6,964 nucleotides of DNA from Robiginitomaculum sp. (GTDB lineage: Bacteria > Pseudomonadota > Alphaproteobacteria > Caulobacterales > Maricaulaceae). The stretch lies in NCBI GenBank assembly GCA_002733385.1, contig NVVO01000002.1:99865-106828 (forward strand). The letters are read 5' to 3'. The position numbers and the translations under genes are program-made. Below, in pieces: positions 1 through 4,889 of this stretch; the stretch's first letter is position 1, and each line of letters begins with the position of its first letter. The notes under the pieces were generated by a model. It searched no databases. It saw nothing but the letters and a program-made list of their open reading frames with translations, and was not told the origin of the DNA.

Positions 1-108
1 AACAGCAATCCTGTCGGCCACACTAAAACCAGTCCTGAAACCAAAGCTGACGGCCCGGTACTAGACGCCCATAAAACGCCTGACGGCTGGAGTGTTGATA
101 ACGACTAG
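1..108 (+). CDS. C-terminal end of an upstream protein, unidentified (partial)
   Basis: Frame 1 is open from the left edge to a TAG at 106-108 and gives 35 residues. The peptide is polar and rich in Thr, Pro, Asp and Lys (it begins NSNPVGHTKTSPE and ends WSVDND), so it looks like a flexible, probably disordered tail rather than a folded domain. Nothing in it allows the family to be named. The stop is followed by an 85-base spacer before the DMT permease gene. Because the frame is short and its start lies outside the window, the assignment as coding rests only on the uninterrupted frame and plausible composition. Confidence 0.45.
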   Translation, partial: NSNPVGHTKTSPETKADGPVLDAHKTPDGWSVDND

Positions 109-112
109 GGCA

Positions 113-163
113 CTGATTAGGGATTTGCCCTGATTTAGGGATTTGGCCTGATTTAAAGCTGGC
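113..163. repeat. Three-copy degenerate tandem repeat of 16-18 bases
   Basis: Unit 1 is 113-129 (CTGATTAGGGATTTGCC), unit 2 is 130-147 (CTGATTTAGGGATTTGGC) and unit 3 is 148-163 (CTGATTTAAAGCTGGC). Units 1 and 2 differ by one inserted T and one base; unit 3 keeps only the CTGATT start and the GGC end. The array fills most of the spacer between the upstream stop codon and the permease gene. It could be slippage-derived or contribute to the leader of the downstream operon; no promoter fits it well. Confidence 0.6.
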
Positions 164-193
164 ATTCCCCGCCGTGCCTAGTTATGGCGGAGT

Positions 194-1066
194 ATGAGCG
201 CCCGCGATTTTCTTATAATGTGTTTAATATGCCTGATCTGGGGCGGCAATTTCGTCTTGTCCAAATGGATGCTGAATGATCTGGCCCTGCCGCCGTTTTT
301 CTTTGCCTGTGTGCGGTTTATGCTGGTAGCGGTGTTGATGGCACCGTTTTTATTCCCCTTGCCAAAAAAGTTCTTACGCATGTGTCTCGCCGGACTATGT
401 GTGGGGGCCTTGCATCTGGCGTTTCTCTATACCGGGCTCAAAACCGCTCCGGCAGGGGCGTCTGCTATTGTCTCGCAAATGTTGATACCATTCGCTGCCG
501 TGCTCTCGGTGATTTTTTTGAAAGAAAAGATCGGGCTGCGGCGTGGCCTCGGTATTACCGGCGCTTTGATCGGGGTATGTATTCTGATCTACGACCCGGG
601 CAGTTTTTCTTTTGATGTGGGGCTGGTGTATATTGTGGTGGCGTTTTTCATCATAGCCGTTGGCTCCGTATTGATAAAAGGTGTCGGCGCGATCAATCCC
701 TTGCAGTATCTGGCCTGGATGGGTGTGTTGGCCGTACCCACGCTGGGCCTGGCTAGTTTTTTGTTTGAAAGCGGGCAGTTTGAAGCGGCCAAAGCCAGCG
801 GTTGGGGCTTACCTATCGGAATTATCTATACGGCGATTTTCGCGTCAATTATTGCTCACGGACAATATTTTCGGCTGTTGCAAACCTATGATGTTACCCT
901 GGTGGTGCCATTAAACTTGATGGCGCCGTTCTGGGCGGTTATACTGGGTATCATAATCCGGGATGAGCCGTTTGGATTTAGGCTGGTCATTGGTGCGGCA
1001 TTTATCCTGATCAGTGTCTATGTCATCGCCCGACGCCAAAAACAAACACCGGCGGAACTAATATAA
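194..1066 (+). CDS. EamA/DMT-family inner-membrane permease
   Basis: The 290-residue product is almost entirely hydrophobic, with about ten predicted membrane segments arranged as two EamA repeats (roughly residues 5-135 and 140-285), the usual size and plan of the drug/metabolite transporter superfamily. It starts MSARDFLIM followed by the family-like CLIWGGNFVLSKW segment, and the first repeat has the typical run of small residues around APAGASAIVSQMLIPFAAVLS. Such permeases export or import small metabolites across the inner membrane; the substrate cannot be told from sequence. ATG 194 is the first possible start because TAG lies in frame at 179-181. The Shine-Dalgarno-like GGCGGAG sits only one base from it, which is unusually close, and GGCGG (186-190) can pair with CCGCC (169-173). 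The DUF1801 gene follows after 9 bases, so the two are probably cotranscribed. Confidence 0.92.
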   Translation: MSARDFLIMCLICLIWGGNFVLSKWMLNDLALPPFFFACVRFMLVAVLMAPFLFPLPKKFLRMCLAGLCVGALHLAFLYTGLKTAPAGASAIVSQMLIPFAAVLSVIFLKEKIGLRRGLGITGALIGVCILIYDPGSFSFDVGLVYIVVAFFIIAVGSVLIKGVGAINPLQYLAWMGVLAVPTLGLASFLFESGQFEAAKASGWGLPIGIIYTAIFASIIAHGQYFRLLQTYDVTLVVPLNLMAPFWAVILGIIIRDEPFGFRLVIGAAFILISVYVIARRQKQTPAELI

Positions 1067-1070
1067 GGAT
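1065..1070 (+). promoter_or_regulatory. Ribosome binding site of the DUF1801 gene
   Basis: AAGGAT ends five bases before ATG 1076 and overlaps the stop codon of the permease gene (1064-1066). This confirms the start of the DUF1801 gene and suggests translation coupled to the permease. Confidence 0.6.
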
Positions 1071-1075
1071 GCAAA

Positions 1076-1501
1076 ATGAGTAAAGCCAAAAACAAAACCC
1101 AGAAAACCGCGCAGTCTGCGGTTGCGTTCTTACAGGGCGTCAAGCCTGAGCAAAAGCAGGCCGATTGTTTGAAAATTCTCGAAATGATGAAAGATATCTC
1201 AGGCTATGAGCCGAAAATGTGGGGGCCCAGCATTATTGGTTTTGGTGAATACCATTACAAATATGAAAGTGGGCGCGAGGGCGATATGTGCCGGATCGGG
1301 TTTGCGCCGCGTGCACAAAACCTGACCATATATATCATGCCCGGTTATCAGGATTTTGACGACGAATTATCGCGGCTGGGCAAACACAAAATGGGGAAAT
1401 CCTGTTTGTATATCAAGCGGCTCACGGATGTGGACGAAGACGTATTGGGGGAAATGATCACCAAGGGTTTGCGGCTTATGGAAGAAAAATACCCGTCTTG
1501 A
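1076..1501 (+). CDS. DUF1801 domain-containing protein
   Basis: The 141-residue product has the DUF1801 (YdhG-like) pattern: a basic N-terminus, a helical segment (residues 15-40), then the signature KMWGPSIIGFGEYHYKYESG (47-66) with the following GD, a beta region containing IGFAPRAQNLTIYIMPGY (74-91), a GK..MGKSCLYIKRL block (102-116) and a C-terminal helix. The length matches the family. No signal peptide or membrane segment is present, so it should be cytosolic. DUF1801 folds resemble frataxin-like or YdhG domains, but no reaction is established that I could assign. It sits between the permease (9-base gap) and the amidase (4-base overlap, TTGA), so it is the middle gene of a likely three-gene operon. 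Confidence 0.88.
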   Translation: MSKAKNKTQKTAQSAVAFLQGVKPEQKQADCLKILEMMKDISGYEPKMWGPSIIGFGEYHYKYESGREGDMCRIGFAPRAQNLTIYIMPGYQDFDDELSRLGKHKMGKSCLYIKRLTDVDEDVLGEMITKGLRLMEEKYPS

Positions 1502-2247
1502 ATAACGCTTTGAAATTCACCGCTTGCCCCTCCCCTAACCACGATGAGCGCACCCTACCCATTACGCTGTTGGTTTTACACTATACGGGCATGGAAAGCG
1601 GCGAAGCTGCACTCAAGCATATGTGTGATCCCGCCGCCAAAGTCAGCGCCCATTATATGGTGGGGGAAGACGGACAAATTTTTCAACTGGTGGACGAAGA
1701 CCGCCGTGCCTGGCACGCTGGTATCAGCTCATGGGGCGGCGAGACCAATATAAATTCCGCATCTATCGGCATAGAAATTGTCAATGGCGGTCACGATTTC
1801 GGCTTGCCGGATTATCCTGATGGGCAAATAAAATCCGTTATCAAATTGTGCCGGGATATTATGACCCGCAATAACATATCTGATTTTGGCATTCTGGCCC
1901 ATAGCGATATCGCGCCGCAGCGCAAGCAAGACCCCGGTGAAAAATTTCCCTGGGCCAAACTTGCCGACAACGGCATCGGTATTTGGCCGGAGGTGAAAAC
2001 CAAAGACCGGCGCTTGCTATTTGGCGAAAATGAGAGCCCCAAAAACATTACCGTCTTGCAAACCGCGCTTGCATTTATTGGTTATGATATCAAGGCCAAT
2101 GGCAAAATGGACCCTCATACCGACTGTGTAATTCGCGCCTTCCAACGTCGATACCGGAGCGAGAAAATTGACGGGCTTATGGATATTCAAACAATGGAAA
2201 TTCTAACACTGTTGGCGCGCTATAAGATAAAAAGAACGAAGGCGTAG
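1498..2247 (+). CDS. N-acetylmuramoyl-L-alanine amidase, Amidase_2 plus peptidoglycan-binding domain (AmpD/AmiD-like)
   Basis: The 249-residue product cleaves the bond between N-acetylmuramic acid and L-alanine in peptidoglycan or its muropeptides. The Amidase_2 domain covers about residues 20-155. Zinc ligands fit H28 (in LHYTG), H135 (in AHSDIAPQRK) and D145 (in KQDPGEKFPW); catalytic E93 (IGIEIVN) and K143 match in spacing the Glu and Lys of AmpD/AmiD enzymes. A PG_binding_1 domain covers about 182-245 (LQTALAFIGYDI, then IRAFQRRY and DGLMDIQT). No signal peptide or lipobox is seen, so a cytosolic recycling role as for AmpD is more likely than an exported AmiD role. The start is TTG 1498, overlapping the DUF1801 stop by four bases (TTGA). 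The next in-frame ATG (1591) would remove H28, so an earlier non-ATG start is required. Translation is probably coupled to DUF1801. Confidence 0.93.
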   Translation: MNNALKFTACPSPNHDERTLPITLLVLHYTGMESGEAALKHMCDPAAKVSAHYMVGEDGQIFQLVDEDRRAWHAGISSWGGETNINSASIGIEIVNGGHDFGLPDYPDGQIKSVIKLCRDIMTRNNISDFGILAHSDIAPQRKQDPGEKFPWAKLADNGIGIWPEVKTKDRRLLFGENESPKNITVLQTALAFIGYDIKANGKMDPHTDCVIRAFQRRYRSEKIDGLMDIQTMEILTLLARYKIKRTKA

Positions 2248-2292
2248 CAGGTGTGGGTTGATGTGGGGCAACCAGGTTTCCACTACGCCTTC
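2238..2292. repeat. Inverted repeat spanning the amidase stop codon
   Basis: GAAGGCGTAG (2238-2247), which includes the last two sense codons and the TAG stop of the amidase gene, is exactly complementary to CTACGCCTTC (2283-2292). Within the 35-base loop a second stem forms between GGTTG (2256-2260) and CAACC (2269-2273). Downstream is only a modest T-rich stretch, plus a small AAATAC/GTATTT inverted repeat at 2302-2315 ending in five T (2313-2317). The structure may act as a transcription end or mRNA stabiliser for the operon; it is not a textbook intrinsic terminator. Confidence 0.55.
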
Positions 2293-2532
2293 TCCAACTT
2301 TAAATACCCGTATTTTTGCAACACGTTGTATTCAAAGCTATTCTTTGGGGAAATTTGGTTGAATACTCAAATCAAATTTCCCAATACCATTTATGTACCC
2401 ACTATCAAAAACAAAGTACAGAATTATTTTACAGTATTTGGATAAAATTTCAACCCCGTGGTCAATAGCACTTCCAGACGGCTATATTGATAAATAGCGA
2501 CTACCGTAAAATTTTGCCCATAAAGGCAGGCT
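2248..2532. other. AT-rich intergenic gap between convergent genes
   Basis: This 285-base stretch separates the amidase stop from the regulator stop. I see no credible gene: the only sizeable plus frame begins with GTG at 2251, lacks a ribosome site and encodes a low-complexity aromatic and Asn-rich peptide. Base composition is clearly more AT-rich than the flanking genes from about 2293 onward. The content consists of the 2238-2292 inverted repeat, the 2345-2384 stem-loop and a weak GCC/GGC hairpin near 2517-2528 that, read on the minus strand, is followed by AAAATTTT and may help end regulator transcription. Confidence 0.6.
2345..2384. repeat. Long near-perfect stem-loop
   Basis: GGGAAATTTG (2348-2357) is the exact reverse complement of CAAATTTCCC (2373-2382). 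The stem extends inward with a G-T pair and TTGA (2359-2362) against TCAA (2367-2370), leaving only the four-base loop ATAC (2363-2366), and outward with TT/AA if G2347 bulges. That makes about 17 pairs in 40 bases. No T tract follows on either strand, so a standard intrinsic terminator is not indicated. Because it lies between convergent genes, a bidirectional transcription end, an RNA processing site or a small palindromic element are all possible. Confidence 0.7.
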
Positions 2533-3024
2533 TTACATATTTGCATACATTCGCTTGAATAATTTGGCCGCCTCTTCCCCAGCGCCGGGATTAAGGCGCG
2601 TGTAAATATCACTGCTATCAATCGTATCCGTACAATCGTGACATTTCATCAATATATCAACGACGCCACCACAATCTTTATGCACATTGGTAAAGGGTGC
2701 TTTTTCCTTAGTAAAATGGCGCGCACTCCAGGCGGCGAGGCCGACGATCACCGGGCGTAATTCTCTCGAAATATCGGTGATGTGATATTCATATCTTGGC
2801 GGAAATTCATTATAAAGCCGTTTTTCCAAAAGCCCGGCCTCCACCAGCTTGTCAAGTCTTGCGGAGAGCAGGTTTCGGTTGATGCCCAAAAACCGTTCGA
2901 TCTGATTAAATTTACACACACCGGAATAACATCCAGAAAGCAACATTAATGTCCAGCGGTCCCCAACGAGATCAAGGGCCGTGGCCAAGGAAGATTTTTC
3001 TTCCAATAAATCCTTCCACCCCAT
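2533..3024 (-). CDS. HxlR-family winged-helix transcriptional regulator
   Basis: The 163-residue product has the HxlR hallmark SSLATALDLVGDRWTLMLL (residues 11-29), the recognition region NQIERFLGINRNLLSARLDKLVEAGLLEKR (40-69), the wing PPRYEYHITDISREL (75-89) and a dimer helix. HxlR proteins are dimeric cytosolic DNA binders, often sensing electrophiles or redox state. The start is ATG 3024, with GGGGGA (3028-3033) three bases upstream; an alternative GTG at 3093 would add 23 unusual residues and cover the palindrome at 3072-3085. The position where many family members carry a conserved Cys (CSLATAL) is Ser here (S11). Two other cysteines, C32 and C37, lie in the helix-turn-helix region, and a C-terminal H115-x2-C118-x9-C128-x2-C131 pattern looks like a zinc-binding ribbon seen in the longer HxlR subgroup. 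It is divergent from rnpB. Confidence 0.9.
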   Translation of the reverse strand: MGWKDLLEEKSSLATALDLVGDRWTLMLLSGCYSGVCKFNQIERFLGINRNLLSARLDKLVEAGLLEKRLYNEFPPRYEYHITDISRELRPVIVGLAAWSARHFTKEKAPFTNVHKDCGGVVDILMKCHDCTDTIDSSDIYTRLNPGAGEEAAKLFKRMYANM

Positions 3025-3027
3025 AAG

Positions 3028-3033
3028 TCCCCC
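3028..3033 (-). promoter_or_regulatory. Ribosome binding site of the HxlR regulator
   Basis: Read on the minus strand this is GGGGGA, three bases before ATG 3024. The spacing is short if measured from the A but normal from the central G run. It supports ATG 3024 over the upstream GTG. Confidence 0.5.
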
Positions 3034-3071
3034 ATTCAAAATTTTAAGCCAATTTGCAGAATTGACTCCAT

Positions 3072-3085
3072 TTGTAATTTTACAA
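3072..3085. promoter_or_regulatory. Palindrome, candidate HxlR operator
   Basis: TTGTAA (3072-3077) and TTACAA (3080-3085) form a perfect six-base inverted repeat with a two-base centre. It lies 48-61 bases upstream of the regulator's ATG and 43 or more bases upstream of the rnpB -35 element. Symmetric sites of this size in front of the regulator's own gene are typical for HxlR/MarR-type autoregulation; binding itself is inferred. Confidence 0.45.
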
Positions 3086-3127
3086 TCTAGCACAAATAAT
3101 ATGATAATATAGAGTTAATTAGTGTGC

Positions 3128-3156
3128 TTGACGTCACTACGCTTATGGGTTTAAAA
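3128..3156 (+). promoter_or_regulatory. Sigma70-type promoter of rnpB
   Basis: A -35 element TTGACG (3128-3133) and a -10 element TTAAAA (3151-3156) are separated by exactly 17 bases. The predicted start, about seven bases after the -10, is 3163, which coincides with the first base of the P1 helix of RNase P RNA. The agreement between promoter spacing and RNA end makes this the best-supported promoter in the window. Confidence 0.75.
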
Positions 3157-3162
3157 TTAGGC

Positions 3163-3578
3163 ATCAGAGGGTCGGGCGACCGCCTACTTTTGTTAATGCT
3201 AAAGCGGGCTTGCCGCGCCGAAGCTTTAGCGAAGGCGGGAGGAAAGTCCGGGCTCCATTGAAGCAGGATGCCGGATAACGTCCGGCGGGTGTGTTGGCAA
3301 CAACACATTTAGGGAAAGTGCAACAGAAAGCAAACCGCCTCATCAGTATTCATATTGGTGAGGTAAGGGTGAAAGGGTGTGGTAAGAGCGCACCGTACGT
3401 TTTGGCAACAAGACGGGCATGGTAAACCCCATCCGGAGCAAGACCAAATAGGGGCGGCATTATGGTGTGCTTTGGCACCGCTGCCCGGGTTGGTTGCTTG
3501 AGGCGCTGAGCAATCAGCGTCCCAGATGAATGGTCGCCGCGTGAGAACGTACAGAACCCGGCTTATAGACCCTCTGAT
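3163..3578 (+). ncRNA. rnpB: RNase P RNA, bacterial class A
   Basis: This is the catalytic RNA that removes 5' leaders from precursor tRNAs. Ends are set by helix P1: ATCAGAGGGTC (3163-3173) pairs perfectly with GACCCTCTGAT (3568-3578). P2 is GGCGACC (3175-3181) with GGTCGCC (3532-3538). Conserved core blocks are present in order: AGGAAAGTCCGGGCTCC (3240-3256), the GTGCAACAGAAAGCAAACCGCC block (3318-3339), GGTAAGGGTGAAAGGGTG (3362-3379), the GGAGCAAGACCAAATAGGGG block (3435-3454) and AGATGAATGGTCGCC leading to ACAGAACCCGGCTTAT (3551-3566). The length of about 416 bases is usual for the class. The P3 arm carries an unusual palindromic insert-like segment (3186-3232). No clear intrinsic terminator follows. 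The last 16 bases overlap in antisense the end of the MFS gene. Confidence 0.98.
3198..3230 (+). repeat. Palindromic element-like hairpin in the P3 arm of rnpB
   Basis: GCTAAAGC (3198-3205) is exactly complementary to GCTTTAGC (3223-3230), with a GC-rich 17-base loop (3206-3222). It sits on the short P3 base GCCT (3182-3185) with AGGC (3233-3236), and the left side has 12 unpaired bases against two on the right. The minus-strand translation across it (AFAKASARQARF) resembles peptides I have seen in spurious ORFs arising from dispersed REP-like repeats, which suggests, without proof, that a mobile palindromic repeat has become part of the RNA. Confidence 0.4.
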
Positions 3579-4834
3579 ATATTTATATTGATTTGATTGT
3601 TATCGCAGTTTTTCTGCATACGGGTATTAGACATTTTTAACCAAAATAGTGACAAAATCGCAAGCCCGCACACTGGGAACAACACCATCACCACCCCGTT
3701 CCAGCCAAAATTATGCAATATGGCTCCAGATGCCAAAGACGCGGCTGCGACACTGGAAAACAGTATAAAATCATGCAGGCCCTGCACTTTGTTTCGTTCG
3801 CTATCACGATAGGCTTCGTTGAGCAGGGCCGTGGCCCCGATAAATCCGAAATTCCAGCCGACGCCCAATAAAATCAATGACCACCAAAAATTCCAAAGCG
3901 CCAACCCGTTCAACGCCACGGCGGCGCACACCATCAACAAAGCCAGGCCGGTGCCGATAATAGGCAATTTACCAAATTTCACGATCAATAGCCCGGTCAT
4001 AAAGCTGGGGCCGAACATGGCCAATACATGCCAACGAATGCCCAGCACCGCCTCGACTTCGCTATGGCCATGATGTTGCATTGCTAAAGGCGCACCGGTC
4101 ATCACAAAGGTCATCATCCCGTAAGCAGAAACCGCACACAAAAGTGCTACGATCAATATGGGCTGTTTGAAGATTGTTGACAGTGGTCGCGCCGGTTCGG
4201 TGTCCGCGTGAACCTTCTCTGTCACGGGTTCAGTAGGTTTTAGAAATGCCAATATGCCAATCCCGATGACCAACAATGCTGCCATACCGAGGAAAGCCCC
4301 GGCAAAGGGTATGGGCAGCAATAAATCTTTGGTGCGCAACACCGTTTCCGTGCCGATAAATGCGGCGAATATACCGCCCGTCAGCACCCAGGATATGGCG
4401 CGGGACTTGAATTTATCCGTACCAATATCCGCCGCCGCAAACCTATATTGTTGAATAAAAGCATTGGCCCCACCGACCATGAAAAACCCGAGACAAAACA
4501 AAGAGAATGAATTATTTTGCAAAGCCAGAGCCGATAACCCGGCCCCGAAAATGCCAATGACGGCCCCAATCATAAAACTCACCCTGCGGCCAAATTTTCG
4601 CGCTAACATGGCAACAGGGTAAGCAAAAAGGGCCGCCCCAACATTATACGCCGCCACCGGCAAAGTCGCTAGCGCCAAGTTTTGCGGCGACAACCAAGCC
4701 CCGGCCAAAGCCCCGATAGAAACCGCAATGGCACCAATTGACCCGTTAAAGGCCTGGGCTAAAGATAAAACCACAGCGTTGTGCGTACCAATTTTTTGGG
4801 ATTTTTCCTGGAATTTTTTCTGGGCGCTTAACAT
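3563..4834 (-). CDS. Major facilitator superfamily (MFS) transporter
   Basis: The 423-residue product has about twelve membrane segments in two six-helix halves joined by a polar loop (residues 199-222, KPTEPVTEKVHADTEP). An MFS motif A-like sequence, AMLARKFGRRVSFMIG (75-90), follows the second segment, and a degenerate copy (LLIVKFGKLPIIG, 282-294) follows the eighth. LLGVGWNFGFIGATALLNEAYRDSERNKVQG (322-352) marks a common uncharacterised MFS subfamily of alphaproteobacteria; substrate unknown. The tail after residue 402 is polar (NTRMQKNCDNNQININ). No Shine-Dalgarno site precedes ATG 4834; a possible promoter places the transcript start at or next to the ATG. The djlA-like gene ends 51 bases upstream on the same strand. 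The last four codons (SEGL) and the stop lie opposite the rnpB 3' end. Confidence 0.9.
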   Translation of the reverse strand: MLSAQKKFQEKSQKIGTHNAVVLSLAQAFNGSIGAIAVSIGALAGAWLSPQNLALATLPVAAYNVGAALFAYPVAMLARKFGRRVSFMIGAVIGIFGAGLSALALQNNSFSLFCLGFFMVGGANAFIQQYRFAAADIGTDKFKSRAISWVLTGGIFAAFIGTETVLRTKDLLLPIPFAGAFLGMAALLVIGIGILAFLKPTEPVTEKVHADTEPARPLSTIFKQPILIVALLCAVSAYGMMTFVMTGAPLAMQHHGHSEVEAVLGIRWHVLAMFGPSFMTGLLIVKFGKLPIIGTGLALLMVCAAVALNGLALWNFWWSLILLGVGWNFGFIGATALLNEAYRDSERNKVQGLHDFILFSSVAAASLASGAILHNFGWNGVVMVLFPVCGLAILSLFWLKMSNTRMQKNCDNNQININISEGL

Positions 4835-4840
4835 GCAAAG

Positions 4841-4869
4841 GCTATAGGCGCGTTAAATGAGACTGTCAC
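4841..4869 (-). promoter_or_regulatory. Candidate promoter of the MFS gene, possibly leaderless
   Basis: On the minus strand GTGACA (4869-4864) and TATAGC (4846-4841) are 17 bases apart. The predicted transcript start, seven bases after the -10, is the A of ATG 4834. This fits the absence of a Shine-Dalgarno site, but both hexamers deviate from consensus. Confidence 0.3.
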
Positions 4870-4889
4870 CACAATATAAACACTGTCAC
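4862..4889. repeat. Two direct repeats of ACTGTCAC, 20 bases apart
   Basis: ACTGTCAC occurs at 4862-4869 and 4882-4889 (GTGACAGT on the coding strand). The period of 20 bases is about two helical turns, as in paired operator half-sites. The second copy covers the djlA-like stop codon; the first covers the possible -35 of the MFS gene. Confidence 0.45.

Noticed and set aside
169..190. CCGCC/GGCGG hairpin hiding the permease ribosome site, possible riboswitch or thermosensor
   Set aside because: Five pairs with a 12-base loop is too small and common to call a riboswitch; noted in the permease entry only.
2251..2445. Plus-strand 64-codon frame after the amidase
   Set aside because: It starts with GTG without a ribosome site, runs through two stem-loops in AT-rich DNA and gives a peptide with no recognisable pattern.
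3025..3093. Longer HxlR regulator starting at GTG 3093
   Set aside because: The added 23 residues do not look like HxlR sequence, cover the palindrome, and ATG 3024 has its own GGGGGA site.
3087..3308. Minus-strand open frame of 73 codons
   Set aside because: It lies wholly across the rnpB promoter and the 5' domain of RNase P RNA on the opposite strand; no ribosome site, and the peptide is a by-product of the RNA sequence.
3605..3617. GCAG-TTTTT-CTGC hairpin after rnpB as terminator
   Set aside because: Only four pairs after the T-rich loop, no T tract behind it, and it is inside MFS coding sequence.
3597..4454. Several plus-strand frames opposite the MFS gene
   Set aside because: They are shadows of the membrane protein gene, rich in Pro, Asn and Ile as expected from antisense of hydrophobic codons, and lack ribosome sites.
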